Source: Dyadobacter sp. UC 10
Lineage (GTDB): Bacteria > Bacteroidota > Bacteroidia > Cytophagales > Spirosomataceae
Assembly: GCF_008369915.1 (NCBI RefSeq)
Contig: NZ_VSRN01000001.1
Span: 5,266,501-5,330,500 of the forward strand
Length of the DNA stretch: 64,000 nt
Direction: 5' to 3'
The notes under the pieces were generated by a model. It ran no database searches. It was not told where the DNA came from and saw only the letters and a program-made list of their open reading frames with translations. Positions within the stretch are counted from its first letter, which is position 1, and the number at the start of each line of letters is the position of its first letter. The translations under genes and the position numbers were made by a program. Positions 15,869-26,400 of this stretch are shown one piece after another.

Positions 15869-18800
15869 ATGAAAAACCTGCGGGATTATGTCCCAAACCT
15901 AAACCTGATTATGAGGATCACCTGTGTACAACTGACGCTGCTCCTGATCTTTACCAGCCTTTCGTTCGCCAGTACCGGCGTGGCGCAGGAGCTGCTGAAC
16001 CGGCCCGTATCGATCGATGTGGAGGAGAAAGACCTGGCGGTGGTGCTGAACCGCATTGCGGAAGTCGCAAAAGTAAAGTTCTCCTATGTTCCTCAGATGG
16101 TACGCGGCGAGAAAAAAGTGTCCCTGGTTGCCAGCAAAGAAAGGCTGGAGGTAGTGCTGGACCGGCTGCTCACCCCGCTGGAAATCGATTATAAAGTGTC
16201 CGGAGATTACATTGTGCTACGCAAGGAACCCAACAAAAAGGCGTCTTCCGTTGCCCCGCAGGCTGTACCTGCTTTTCGGGCAGAGATCAATATTACCGGA
16301 AAGGTGACCGACGAGCAGGGCGAGCCGCTGCCTGGCGTGAGTGTGATCCTCAAAGGTACCCAGCGAGGTACCACCACCAATACGGAAGGTGCCTTCGATT
16401 TCGACGTGCCCGACCAGAGCGCGGTGCTGATATTCAGCTTTGTTGGCTATACCGCCCAGGAAGTGAGTGTGGGAAACCGTACCACGCTTTCGGTAAAGCT
16501 GTCAGGCGAAGATAAGGCATTGAATGAGGTGGTTGTGGTAGGTTACAGCTCCAAAAACCAAACGCAGCTTTCCAGTTCCGTCTCGGTAGTAAGTGCCGAA
16601 AAGCTTAGGGGCGTAACCAGCCCTAATCTGGGAAACCTGTTGCAGGGCAGGGCATCAGGGGTAATGGTATCTGCCTCCACGGGTCAGCCGGGCGCAACTC
16701 CGGCGGTAAGGATCAGGGGAAATGGTACCATCAGTGCCGGTGCCGATCCGCTTTATGTGGTCGACGGGGTGATCGGCGGTACAGCCAACCCGAGTGATAT
16801 TGAGTCGGTTACGATATTGAAAGACGCTGCTGCGACGGGCCTTTATGGTTCGCGTGCCGCAAATGGCGTGATCGTGATCACGACGAAGAGCGGCAAATCG
16901 GGCAAAACGAGGATCAATGTGAATACCTCGCTCGGCGTGAGTACTATTTCGCGGGGTAACTTCAAAATGATGAATAGGCAGCAATATTATGATTATACGC
17001 GGCCTATTTACGTCAATGATTACAACGGGAAACGCCAGGCATTTATCAATGATCTTTCCAAAACAACCCCTAACCCGACAGAGGATCAGATCAATGCTTT
17101 TTTAAAGACAAAAGGGCTTGCTACCTCTCTGGACGCTTATCTGAACACCAACTTTCCAGCCAGCCTGCTCAACTACGATACCGATTGGAGCGACCTTGTT
17201 TACAGAAAAGGGGTTACTCAGAACTACGAAGTTTCGGCGTCGGGCGGTGATGAAAAGACGCGGTTTTATATCGGCGGGAATTACTTCAATGAGCAGGGGA
17301 CGATGACTAATTCGGGGTATAAACGCTTCAATGTAAGGATGAACCTCGATCATCAGATCAACCAAAAGGTGCGGATCTCAGGCAGGCTGAACGGTCGCAT
17401 GGACTACACCCAGTTTGATTATTCGGGAGAACGCGGCGGCGCGTTTACAACCTTTTACAACCTCCCCACCGACCGGCCTTACAACGACGACGGAAGCATC
17501 CGCATCGGAACCGAGCCGGACTGGTTTGGCCGCGATCGTTTCAATTTCCTCTTTCCGATGCAGTACAATTACAGTACCGCCAGGTCAAGCGGTGTGCAGG
17601 GGGATTTTGTACTGAATTATGATATCAACGACTGGCTCAGTTTTTCATCTACAAACCGCGTCGACCTGAACAATTCACGGGCGGAGATTTACGACGATCC
17701 AAGGACCTTGACAGGCGGTATCCGCAAAGGACTGTTGCGCAACAACCTGCTTTACAGCCAGACTTTATTGAATTCCAATTTGTTCAAGGCTTCCAAAAAT
17801 TTCGGGGCGCATTCGATCGGCGGGTTGATCGGGGCGGAGTTTCAGGGAAATTACGGCGATTTTACCAATAGCAGCGGCGGAGGTGTTCCTTCGGGGCTGA
17901 ATGTCATGGACGTTTCAGCCACGCCGGTGGCGATTGCCGGATCGAAAAACCGCAGTGCATTTAACTCGTATTTCACGCAGGCCGACTACAATTACAACAA
18001 CAAATACTTCGCGACAGCCTCTTTCAGAATGGACGGTTCTTCCAAATTCGGGGAGAATAACCAGTACGGGAATTTCTGGGCTGTGGGTGGTTCGTGGATC
18101 GTGACGAACGAAAATTTTATGCCCAAATCCAATACCATCACTTTGCTGAAACTGCGCGGAAGCTATGGCACCACGGGAAATGCTAACATTACAGATTTCA
18201 TTACGCGGGCGCTTTACAGTTTTTCTACCCAATATGCAGGTACTTCCGGTGCAATTCCAGCCAGGCTTGCGAACCCGGATCTTTCTTGGGAAAAGGCTTA
18301 TACTACAAACGTGGGGCTGAATATCGGTTTTTTCAACCGCATCGACCTGTCCATCGACGCCTACCAGCGGAATACCAAAAACCTGCTGTTCGACGTGCCG
18401 CTTTCGTCGGCAACCGGTTTTAAAACGCAGATACAGAACATCGGCCAGATCAGAAATCAGGGGATTGATCTTGAACTGAACACTACGAATTTCAATGTCA
18501 GGGATTTCGTATGGAAAACTAATTTCAATATTGGTTTTAACCGGAATAAAGTGATGGAGCTGTACAACGGTCAGGACATTGATTTGGGTACGCAGCGTGT
18601 CATCGTGGGCCAGCCGCTGGGAACCTGGTATATGCAAAAATGGATAGGCGTGGATCCGCAAACCGGCGGGCCGCTCTGGGAAAAGCTGACTTACGATGAG
18701 AACGGGAATGTGACCGCGCGCGAAAATACGTCCAACTACAACCTGGCCACCCGTCAGATCGTCGGCAAAAGCAATCCTAATTTCACCGGTGGGTTTACAA

Positions 18801-19273
18801 ATAGTCTGACCTACAAAGGGTTGAGTCTGGATGTTTTCTTCAATTTCGTTCAGGGCGTTCAGATCAACCATGCCTTGAGAGAAAATTTGGGTGCGGAAGG
18901 AGCATACCCTACGGTGAATAGCATTGTCTTGAGAGATGGAGAGTCGAGGTGGGAGAAGCCGGGCGACATTGCTACGCATCCTTTGGCTATTCTGGGGGGC
19001 AATTTGAATTCCAATAAAATGTCTTCACGCTATCTGGAAAATGGCAGTTTTATCCGTCTGCGCAACGTTCGGCTCGGTTATGACCTGCCTGCGGGCTGGA
19101 TGCAGCGGATCAAACTGGCGAATGTGCATGTGTTCGTGAGCGGGGATAACCTGTTTACCTGGACCAAGTTTTCAGGGATGGACCCCGAGGTAGGTTTCGA
19201 CAATGCTACCGCAGGCTTAGCTAAATATTTTGTCAGCAAAAAAGTCCTTTTTGGAATCAATATCGGCCTTTAA
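15869..19273 (+). CDS. SusC/RagA-type TonB-dependent receptor with STN domain, module 2
   Basis: A 1134-residue outer-membrane TonB-dependent transporter and signal transducer. Parts in order: a signal peptide ending near STGVAQ (about residue 40), an STN domain (about 47-125, VSIDVEEKDLAVVLNRIAEVAK to GDYIVLRKEP), a carboxypeptidase-regulatory-like domain (about 145-225, ITGKVTDEQGEPLPGVSVIL), a plug with ALNEVVVVGYSSKNQTQLSSSV and ILKDAAATGLYGSRAANGVIVITTK, and a barrel ending KKVLFGINIGL. The plug signature deviates slightly (GYSSKNQ in place of GYGTQKK). It follows its fecR after 196 bases that hold the leader stem-loop, and is followed by susD after 17 bases. The ligand probably carries sulfate groups, judging from the three linked sulfatases. 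Confidence 0.95.
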   Translation: MKNLRDYVPNLNLIMRITCVQLTLLLIFTSLSFASTGVAQELLNRPVSIDVEEKDLAVVLNRIAEVAKVKFSYVPQMVRGEKKVSLVASKERLEVVLDRLLTPLEIDYKVSGDYIVLRKEPNKKASSVAPQAVPAFRAEINITGKVTDEQGEPLPGVSVILKGTQRGTTTNTEGAFDFDVPDQSAVLIFSFVGYTAQEVSVGNRTTLSVKLSGEDKALNEVVVVGYSSKNQTQLSSSVSVVSAEKLRGVTSPNLGNLLQGRASGVMVSASTGQPGATPAVRIRGNGTISAGADPLYVVDGVIGGTANPSDIESVTILKDAAATGLYGSRAANGVIVITTKSGKSGKTRINVNTSLGVSTISRGNFKMMNRQQYYDYTRPIYVNDYNGKRQAFINDLSKTTPNPTEDQINAFLKTKGLATSLDAYLNTNFPASLLNYDTDWSDLVYRKGVTQNYEVSASGGDEKTRFYIGGNYFNEQGTMTNSGYKRFNVRMNLDHQINQKVRISGRLNGRMDYTQFDYSGERGGAFTTFYNLPTDRPYNDDGSIRIGTEPDWFGRDRFNFLFPMQYNYSTARSSGVQGDFVLNYDINDWLSFSSTNRVDLNNSRAEIYDDPRTLTGGIRKGLLRNNLLYSQTLLNSNLFKASKNFGAHSIGGLIGAEFQGNYGDFTNSSGGGVPSGLNVMDVSATPVAIAGSKNRSAFNSYFTQADYNYNNKYFATASFRMDGSSKFGENNQYGNFWAVGGSWIVTNENFMPKSNTITLLKLRGSYGTTGNANITDFITRALYSFSTQYAGTSGAIPARLANPDLSWEKAYTTNVGLNIGFFNRIDLSIDAYQRNTKNLLFDVPLSSATGFKTQIQNIGQIRNQGIDLELNTTNFNVRDFVWKTNFNIGFNRNKVMELYNGQDIDLGTQRVIVGQPLGTWYMQKWIGVDPQTGGPLWEKLTYDENGNVTARENTSNYNLATRQIVGKSNPNFTGGFTNSLTYKGLSLDVFFNFVQGVQINHALRENLGAEGAYPTVNSIVLRDGESRWEKPGDIATHPLAILGGNLNSNKMSSRYLENGSFIRLRNVRLGYDLPAGWMQRIKLANVHVFVSGDNLFTWTKFSGMDPEVGFDNATAGLAKYFVSKKVLFGINIGL

Positions 19274-19290
19274 ACCGGACCTGAAATCAG

Positions 19291-20751
19291 ATGAAAAAAT
19301 TACTATTATACCTTCATACCGCCGCGCTTTTCATAGTGGCCACTTCCTGTGAGCTTTCGCTGGATCCTTATAACGGTAAGGACGCGAATACCATTTTCGC
19401 AACAACCGAGGGCGTTCAAACGGCTACGCTGGGGAATTACAGTTTTTTGAAAACGCTCGATTACGCGACGTTCTACCACTTTATTACAGAGTACCCGAGT
19501 GATAATGTGACATTGAGCGGTTCTACCGGAAACAACTTTTTCTTCGCCTATAACTACCGCCATCTCGTGGAAATGACGCAAACGAGCCGGTTCTGGCGAC
19601 GGGCTTACGAGGCGATTTATGGTACCAATAAGGTCATCGAAAATGTAGAGGAAGGTAAATCGCCCGAAACGGACCAGCTGCTGGGGGAAAACCTGTACCT
19701 GCGTGCGATGATCCATTTTGACCTCGTGAACACATTCGGAAGACCTTATGCCCAAAATCAGGGCAACAATCCGGGCGTGATGATCCGGAAGGACACCGAG
19801 GTGAGCGCATTGCCGCCGCGCAGCAGCGTGAAAGAGGTATACGATTTTGTAATCGCCGACCTGACCAAAGCTGAAACGCTTCTGAACTCAACCAAAAACA
19901 GCAGTTTTGCCTCAAAGGAAGTCGTACAGGCACTTTTGTCGCGCGTGTATTTGTATATGGAAAACAATGAGAAAGCCATTGAATATGCCGATAAGGTGAT
20001 CAAGTCGGGCAGGTACAAACTGGTGGACACGGAGACTTACAAGAAGTTTTTCACGCTTTCCAACGAAAGTAACCCGGAAACGATTTTTGCGATCAAACAC
20101 ATGGTGGTCGATGATCTTGCCAAAGAGGCGATCGGCTCGATGTATGACGGAACGGCCGGGCTGGGCTGGGGTGAAATGTATGCATCCGAGAGCTACCGGA
20201 ACCTTTTGAACAAGTATCCGAATGATGCCCGTCAGAGTTTTGTGAAGCCTGCTTATGTGAAAGATGCGTCCGGAAAGGACGTGATTGCGGCCAGGAATGG
20301 CATTCCCAAGTATTTTATTTTCAAATATTCGGGACAGGACGGCATACAGACTTTAAGCTCGCCGATTTACCTGCGGCTGGCCGAAATATACCTGACACGG
20401 GCGGAAGCCAATGCAAAACTGGGTAATGCAAAAGCGGCCATCGACGATGTAAACCTGATCCGCACCCGCGCAGGACTTACCGGAACTGCATTGTATTCGA
20501 CGACAGACCTGAAAGGCCATACCTCGGTGCTGAATGTGGTTTTGGAAGAAAGGAGACTGGAATTGTCATTCGAATGCCTCCGCAAATTTGACGTTTTCAG
20601 AAACAACCTGCCGATGGTGCGGAACTATCCGGGTTACCATTTACTGAGCGGCGAAAACACGCAGGTAATCCAGCCGACCGACCCAAGAGTGATCTATTTT
20701 ATCCCGCAACAGGAAATTGTATTGAATAAAAACCTGATACAAAACCCGTAA
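19291..20751 (+). CDS. SusD/RagB-type outer-membrane lipoprotein, module 2
   Basis: A 486-residue surface lipoprotein pairing with the SusC just upstream. The lipobox IVATSC sets the lipidated cysteine at residue 20. Conserved SusD parts are NLYLRAMIHFDLVNTFGRPYAQ, PRSSVKEVYDFVIADLTKAETLL, YLRLAEIYLTRAEANAKLG, INLIRTRAGLTG-like VNLIRTRAGL, VLEERRLELSFECLRKFDVFRN and the C-terminal PQQEIVLNKNLIQNP. The next gene starts 3 bases after its stop, so translation of the two is probably coupled. Confidence 0.94.
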   Translation: MKKLLLYLHTAALFIVATSCELSLDPYNGKDANTIFATTEGVQTATLGNYSFLKTLDYATFYHFITEYPSDNVTLSGSTGNNFFFAYNYRHLVEMTQTSRFWRRAYEAIYGTNKVIENVEEGKSPETDQLLGENLYLRAMIHFDLVNTFGRPYAQNQGNNPGVMIRKDTEVSALPPRSSVKEVYDFVIADLTKAETLLNSTKNSSFASKEVVQALLSRVYLYMENNEKAIEYADKVIKSGRYKLVDTETYKKFFTLSNESNPETIFAIKHMVVDDLAKEAIGSMYDGTAGLGWGEMYASESYRNLLNKYPNDARQSFVKPAYVKDASGKDVIAARNGIPKYFIFKYSGQDGIQTLSSPIYLRLAEIYLTRAEANAKLGNAKAAIDDVNLIRTRAGLTGTALYSTTDLKGHTSVLNVVLEERRLELSFECLRKFDVFRNNLPMVRNYPGYHLLSGENTQVIQPTDPRVIYFIPQQEIVLNKNLIQNP

Positions 20752-20754
20752 ACA

Positions 20755-22821
20755 ATGCATGTAACAATCTGTAAAGCGTTGATACTGTTGCTGATCTGCC
20801 ATTCGGCTGTTGGTCAGAGACTTTTTTCAGATCAGAAAGTCCATCATTTACGGATCGGGGACAAACCGCAATGGGCGGAGTTTCCGGCGGCTTCTGATGG
20901 TGGTCAACTTGCGCTTACTTTCGATGCCAAGCCGGTTCCGGGTGCGCAGAGCTTGTTTGTGCGGCATTACAGCGTCGAGCTTGAATGGATTGTTACCTTA
21001 AATGATCAAAAGCTGGGCAAACTTTCGGAGGACGAGAAGGATATGATCTCGTTCTTCGAAATCCCGGCGGGACTGCTGAAAGAAGGACAAAACACATTGC
21101 AGATCGCGCCTGCCAAGAAACCGGCGGCGAACGTTTCCAATGACATTCGGATCAGTGAAATTTTTATCGAAAGCAGGCCTGTCAATGAGGTGCTTTCCGA
21201 GGCAACTCTGGAACTGGAAGTACGCGACGGTGAAAACAAACTGATTCCGTCGCGCATTACCATTGCGGATAAAAACGGCGTTTTGATGCCGCTAATGGCC
21301 AAACCGGGCCAGGAACTCGCTATTCGCCAGGGATTTGTGTACACAGGAAACGGTAAAGCGATGATCAGTTTGCCGGCCGGGACTTACCGGATTTTTGCGA
21401 CACGCGGATTTGAATATGCTGTCGATTCGGCGCTGGTAACTTTGAAACCGGGGGATGTTCTTAAAAAGCAGTTCAAAATCAAAAGAGAAGTCGCGACTGA
21501 CGGCTGGGTGAGCAGCGACACACACATTCATACATTCACGCATTCGCGTCACGGCGACGCGACCGATGAAGAACGGATTCTGACTATTGCCGGCGAAGGC
21601 ATTGAGCTGCCCATTATCACAGACCACAACTTATACGCAGACCTCAATCCAGCCGCCAGAAAGCTGGGTTTGAATGCATTTTTCACCATCGTAAACGGTA
21701 TCGAAGTCACCACGCCGATCGGCCATTTTAATATGTTCCCGATTGACCTGAATAGTCCGGTTATTGATCACAAAATCAGCAAATGGGACGAGCTGCCGGT
21801 GAACGTGATGAAGGTGGGCCATGTAAAAGGGATTATCCTGAACCACGCCAGGGACCTGCATTCGAACTTTCGGCCATTCGATCCGTCGCGGCATATTGCC
21901 TCCGCAGGGATGACGCTGACCGGCTGGAAATTCCCGGCCAATGCCATGGAAGTCATCAATTCGGGTGCGACGCAATCGGATATTATGCGGCTTTACGATG
22001 ACTGGTTTGGCTTGCTCAACCGCGGATATTCCGTGACTCCGGCAGGCAGTACCGACACGCACACGGTGAGCCGGTTCCTGCTCGGACAGGCGCGGACTTA
22101 CATCAAAACCGCCGATCAAGACCCGGCGAAAATCGATATTACCCACGCGATTGATCAGTTCACCAAAGGCAGGGTGATGGTCAGTTATGGATTGCTAACC
22201 GAGCTGGTTGTCAACAAAGACTACGCTTCCAGCGATACTGTGCAGGTTTCAGGAAAGGAAATATCCGTTTCCATCCGCGTTTCCGGCCCCGGCTGGACTA
22301 CTGCCGACCAAGTTGCCTTGTATGCAAACGGAAAAAAGATCAGAGAGACAAAGATCGCTAACGGACAAAAGCCCGGTTTGAAATGGACGGCAACCTGGAA
22401 TATTCCCGCGCCGGAACATGACGTGCATCTCGTCGCTATTGCCGAAGGTCCGGGTGAGGTTGGCCCGTTCTGGCAGATTGCCAAACCGTATCAGCCCACT
22501 TCAACAACCTGGATTAAAAAAGTAATGGGTTCGTCGGGGGCGGTTTTCGTTGACGCGGATCGGGATAAAAGCTGGTCGAGCGCGCATACTTATGCTGAAA
22601 GGCTCATTCGTGAGTCGAAAGAAGATATTGCGCTCCTCGTCAAAAAACTGGCTGCTTTTGATGAAGCGGTGGCGATTCAGGCGGCGGCAATCTGGCAGGA
22701 AAAAGGGCATTCTGTGGAAAGTCTGGTGAATGAAAATATTTTGAAATCAGCCTCAGTCAGCACAAAATCTGGGTTCCGGACTTTCGCGAAAGAGTATCAG
22801 CTTTCCTTGGCAAAACCTTAA
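20755..22821 (+). CDS. CehA/McbA-type PHP-domain metallohydrolase, module 2
   Basis: A 688-residue exported protein with a PHP-type metal-dependent hydrolase core. A signal peptide (LILLLICHSAVGQ) is followed by an N-terminal beta-rich part (about 25-240) and then the PHP core. Metal-binding motifs are DTHIHTF with His257 and His259, IELPIITDHN, and TPAGSTDTHTVSRF further on. The GFVYTGNGKAMISLPAGTYRIFATRGFEY segment just before the core also occurs in CehA/McbA-like proteins. Members hydrolyse phosphoester or carbamate bonds; the substrate here cannot be told. It lies 3 bases after susD and 22 bases before the first of three sulfatases, suggesting that the imported ligand carries a second kind of ester besides sulfate. 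Confidence 0.85.
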   Translation: MHVTICKALILLLICHSAVGQRLFSDQKVHHLRIGDKPQWAEFPAASDGGQLALTFDAKPVPGAQSLFVRHYSVELEWIVTLNDQKLGKLSEDEKDMISFFEIPAGLLKEGQNTLQIAPAKKPAANVSNDIRISEIFIESRPVNEVLSEATLELEVRDGENKLIPSRITIADKNGVLMPLMAKPGQELAIRQGFVYTGNGKAMISLPAGTYRIFATRGFEYAVDSALVTLKPGDVLKKQFKIKREVATDGWVSSDTHIHTFTHSRHGDATDEERILTIAGEGIELPIITDHNLYADLNPAARKLGLNAFFTIVNGIEVTTPIGHFNMFPIDLNSPVIDHKISKWDELPVNVMKVGHVKGIILNHARDLHSNFRPFDPSRHIASAGMTLTGWKFPANAMEVINSGATQSDIMRLYDDWFGLLNRGYSVTPAGSTDTHTVSRFLLGQARTYIKTADQDPAKIDITHAIDQFTKGRVMVSYGLLTELVVNKDYASSDTVQVSGKEISVSIRVSGPGWTTADQVALYANGKKIRETKIANGQKPGLKWTATWNIPAPEHDVHLVAIAEGPGEVGPFWQIAKPYQPTSTTWIKKVMGSSGAVFVDADRDKSWSSAHTYAERLIRESKEDIALLVKKLAAFDEAVAIQAAAIWQEKGHSVESLVNENILKSASVSTKSGFRTFAKEYQLSLAKP

Positions 22822-22843
22822 TTTCCTAAACACTTAACCTTTT

Positions 22844-24439
22844 ATGATTCTCTTAAAAAAACACATTTGGCTGGCATTGCTGCTTTTTCCAGTTCTGGCG
22901 GCGATCCAGATCCAGAAAGGTGAGAAGCATGCTCCGGCGAAAAGGCCGAACATCCTCTTTTGCATTGCCGACGATGCGTCGTTCAGGCACATGGGCGCTT
23001 ACGGACTTTCCAATGGTTGGGTCAAAACGCCGGGTTTTGACCGGGTTGCGAAGAATGGAATTTTATTTACCAATGCATTTACTCCGAATGCAAAATGTTC
23101 ACCTTCAAGAGCTTGTATTCTCACAGGTCGGAATCCGTGGCAACTGGAAGCTGCCGGAAACCATGTTCCTTATTTCCCTGAAAAGTTTGCGACCTGGGTG
23201 GAAGAGCTGGGTGCAAATGGCTATAAAACAGGTTATACCGGCAAAGGCTGGGCGCCGGGCGATATGGGGAAAAAGAATGGTGTCCCGCGACTTTTGACCG
23301 GTAAAAATTACAGTGAGATCAAAATGGCCTCGCCGACAAAAGCCATTTCACCCAACAACTACGCCGCCAATCTGGAAGTGTTTTTGAAAGAAAAAACGGG
23401 TGACGAACCTTTCTGTTTCTGGTACGGCGGCCACGAGCCGCACCGGGTTTACGAGTACGGCACCGGCGCTGCATTGGGCAAAAAGAAGATCACCGACATC
23501 GACCGGGTACCCGCCTACTGGCCGGATAATGAGACCGTCCGCAACGATATGCTCGACTATGCGTACGAGGTCGAATATTTTGACCAGCATCTTCAAAAAA
23601 TGCTGAACATACTGGAAGAAAAAGGAGAGCTCGACAATACGATCGTTATCGTCACTTCCGATAATGGAATGCCGTTTCCACGCACCAAAGGCCATGTTTA
23701 TGAGTACGACAACCATTTGCCGCTCGCGATTATGTGGAAAAGCGGACTTAAAAATCCCGGCAGAAAAGTCGACGACCTGGTGAGTTTTATTGATCTCGCG
23801 CCTACCTTCCTGGAAGCATCGGGCATTACTTCAAAAAGCAGCATGCAGGTTCAGGGGAAATCGTTAATGTCCCTGATCACTTCGCCTAAAAGTGGCCGGA
23901 TCGATCCGAAACGCAATTTTGTATTACTTGGAAAGGAACGTACCGACGTGGGCAGGCCGCGCGATGAGGGTTATCCGGTGCGTGGGATCGTGAAGGATAA
24001 CATGATTTTATCGATTAACTACGAGCCCGATCGCTGGCCGGCGGGAAATCCGGAAACAGGGTATCTGGATACGGACGGAAGCCCGACAAAAACGGAGATT
24101 ATCAATGAAAAACGGGAGGGTAAAAGCTCGAAATTGTGGGATTTGTCTTTCGGGAAAAAAGGGGCAGAAGAGCTGTATGACATTGCAAAAGATCCCGATG
24201 CAATGAAAAACCTGGCAAATGATCCGAAGTATGCGCAGGTAAAAGCTGCGCTTAAAAAGCAAATGGAGCAGGAGTTGAAAATTCAGAAAGATCCGCGCAT
24301 GTTTGGCAACGGCGCTGTTTTTGACCAATATCCCTATGCAGAACCCGCTACCCGGAATTTTTACGAACGATTTATGAAAGGTGAAAAAATGAAGGCCGGC
24401 TGGGTGAATGAGTCGGATTTTGAAAAAGCTGTAAAATGA
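22844..24439 (+). CDS. Sulfatase (S1 family), module 2, first of three
   Basis: A 531-residue sulfatase of the formylglycine type. The active-site motif is CSPSR with Cys85 (NAKCSPSRACILTGRNP). Metal-binding segments are NILFCIADDASFRHMG at the N-terminus and IVIVTSDNGMPFPRTKGHVYEYD. A hydrophobic N-terminal segment (IWLALLLFPVLAAI) is the export signal. The C-terminal part contains the usual ELYDIAKDPDAMKNLANDP subdomain. Its stop codon overlaps the start of the next sulfatase gene (ATGA at 24436-24439), so the two are translationally coupled. Substrate unknown. Confidence 0.93.
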   Translation: MILLKKHIWLALLLFPVLAAIQIQKGEKHAPAKRPNILFCIADDASFRHMGAYGLSNGWVKTPGFDRVAKNGILFTNAFTPNAKCSPSRACILTGRNPWQLEAAGNHVPYFPEKFATWVEELGANGYKTGYTGKGWAPGDMGKKNGVPRLLTGKNYSEIKMASPTKAISPNNYAANLEVFLKEKTGDEPFCFWYGGHEPHRVYEYGTGAALGKKKITDIDRVPAYWPDNETVRNDMLDYAYEVEYFDQHLQKMLNILEEKGELDNTIVIVTSDNGMPFPRTKGHVYEYDNHLPLAIMWKSGLKNPGRKVDDLVSFIDLAPTFLEASGITSKSSMQVQGKSLMSLITSPKSGRIDPKRNFVLLGKERTDVGRPRDEGYPVRGIVKDNMILSINYEPDRWPAGNPETGYLDTDGSPTKTEIINEKREGKSSKLWDLSFGKKGAEELYDIAKDPDAMKNLANDPKYAQVKAALKKQMEQELKIQKDPRMFGNGAVFDQYPYAEPATRNFYERFMKGEKMKAGWVNESDFEKAVK

Positions 24440-26370
24440 GAATAGTGACTGTAAAACGGATCGTAGTATTGTGCTGGCTGGTAGTCCTGGCCGTTAACTC
24501 TTTTGCCCAAAAAAGACCTAACATTCTCTGGATCACCATTGAAGATACATCGCCGAAGTTCATCGGCTGCTACGGAAATAAGGACGCGCGAACGCCCGCG
24601 ATCGATCGGCTGGCGAAGGATGGAGTGCGGTTTACCAATGCATTTTCAACCGGGACAGTCTGCTCGCCGAGCCGCACTGCGCTCATTACGGGCGTAAAAA
24701 CCTACGAAACCGGCACCGGGAACCACCGCAGCAATTACACGCTTCCGGCCAATTTGCATGGATTTCCATATTATATGCAGCTGGCCGGCTACCATACTTC
24801 CAATAATGCCAAAACGGATTATAACGTCTTCAAAGAGAAGCAGTTTATCGCCGATGCGTGGAACGAAAGTTCGGCTAAGGCTGGCTGGTGGAACCGTCAG
24901 CCCGGACAGCCTTTCTTTTCGGTTTTTAATTACAACGATTCGCACCAGTCGCGGACGATGACGGATGCATACGATAAATATGTTAAGAACGTGCTGGATC
25001 AATTGCCTGAGAACGAACGTATTGCTGAAAATGCATTTGAAATGCCGCCGATTTACCGCGACAGTCCTGAAATGCGGAAACAGTTTGCGCGGGTTTACAA
25101 TTCGCTTAAACTGACGGATAACAAAATCGCCAGACTGCTCAAGAGGCTCGACGACGATCACCTCCGCGACAGTACCATTATCTTTTTCTTTGGCGACCAC
25201 GGCGAGGGAATCCCGCGCGGTAAAACGAACGGGATCGACCTGGGTTACCGCGTGCCTTTTGTGATCTGGTTCCCGCCGATGTACAAGCACCTTTCACCCT
25301 GGGGGGCGAGTGGTATGGTTGCGGATGAACTGATTGATTTCGAAGACCTTGCGCCGACATTGATCAGTCTGGCCGGTGGTAAAGTCCCGGATTACATGAA
25401 AGGCCGGAAGCTGGTCGGCCCGGAACGTTCAGCCGAAACGGACCATTTGATACTGTCCTCCGACCGCTCGGACAACGGTATTGATATGATTCGCAGCGTC
25501 ACCGACGGCCGGTATATGTATTCCCGCAATTTCTTGCCATTCATGCCTGAGGTACGCTATATCCGGTATATGGAGATTTCGGAAATGAAGCAGCAAATGC
25601 GCAAGGATCTGGCTGACAATAAATTAGATAAGTTGCAAAGCAGTCTGTTCGCCGAACGTCCTGCTGAATTTTTATTCGATGTTCAAAACGATCCGTGGGA
25701 GACCAAAAATCTGATTAACGGTCCTGAATTGAAATCAGTAGCCGAAAAAATGAGGCGGCAGCTGAGTAATGCACTTTTAAAATCGCGTGATGTGATGTTT
25801 CTGCCGGAATACGAGATCGGGATGATTTCGCAAACCGGTAATGCCTATGATTACAGGTTGTCGGATCAAAATTATCCGGTCAAAGAAATATTTGCATCGG
25901 CTGAATTGTCGGGCAAACGCGGGAAGGATATTGCTTCGCGGCAGATCAAACTTTTGAAAAATACCAACAAAATCGTGCGCTACTGGGCTGCATTGGGCCT
26001 TCGTTCGCAGTCAGCAGATGTTTTGAAATCATTTGAAAAGGAACTCGTGGCAGCCATGGAAGACAATTACCAGCCGGTTTCGATCACGGCTTCCGCCATC
26101 GTTTATGACGTTTTTAAAAATGAAAAAGCAGCGGTGAATCTGAACAAATCGGTGGATTCGGACAATGCAGAACTGGCATTGATGAGCATTAACTACCTGC
26201 TTTACATCTCTGACAAAAAGCCATTTATCGAAACGATCAGATCGGTGCAGAAAGTAGAAAACCGCTTTGCTGATGAATCCAGAAGCCGGAATTATAAGGT
26301 GAAAGCAGCGTGCATGGATTTTCTGGGAAGTCTCGGACTGGTACCCAACAACCCCGATTACGCGGAGTAA
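24436..26370 (+). CDS. Sulfatase (S1 family) with extended C-terminus, module 2, second of three
   Basis: A 644-residue sulfatase with signal peptide (VVLCWLVVLAVNSFAQ) and the motif CSPSR with Cys76 (VCSPSRTALITG). Metal-binding segments are NILWITIEDTSPKFIGCYG and IIFFFGDHGEGIPRGKTNG. The FFFGDHG-type block and the ENA-type central part resemble the branch containing heparan N-sulfatase-like (sulfamidase) enzymes, but this is not enough to name a substrate. After about residue 490, a helical extension (ASRQIKLLKNTNKIVRYWAALGLRSQ and on) looks like HEAT-type repeats. It overlaps the upstream gene by 4 bases and lies 30 bases before the next sulfatase. Confidence 0.92.
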   Translation: MRIVTVKRIVVLCWLVVLAVNSFAQKRPNILWITIEDTSPKFIGCYGNKDARTPAIDRLAKDGVRFTNAFSTGTVCSPSRTALITGVKTYETGTGNHRSNYTLPANLHGFPYYMQLAGYHTSNNAKTDYNVFKEKQFIADAWNESSAKAGWWNRQPGQPFFSVFNYNDSHQSRTMTDAYDKYVKNVLDQLPENERIAENAFEMPPIYRDSPEMRKQFARVYNSLKLTDNKIARLLKRLDDDHLRDSTIIFFFGDHGEGIPRGKTNGIDLGYRVPFVIWFPPMYKHLSPWGASGMVADELIDFEDLAPTLISLAGGKVPDYMKGRKLVGPERSAETDHLILSSDRSDNGIDMIRSVTDGRYMYSRNFLPFMPEVRYIRYMEISEMKQQMRKDLADNKLDKLQSSLFAERPAEFLFDVQNDPWETKNLINGPELKSVAEKMRRQLSNALLKSRDVMFLPEYEIGMISQTGNAYDYRLSDQNYPVKEIFASAELSGKRGKDIASRQIKLLKNTNKIVRYWAALGLRSQSADVLKSFEKELVAAMEDNYQPVSITASAIVYDVFKNEKAAVNLNKSVDSDNAELALMSINYLLYISDKKPFIETIRSVQKVENRFADESRSRNYKVKAACMDFLGSLGLVPNNPDYAE

Positions 26371-26400
26371 ATAATTTACTACATTGATTATCTGACGATT

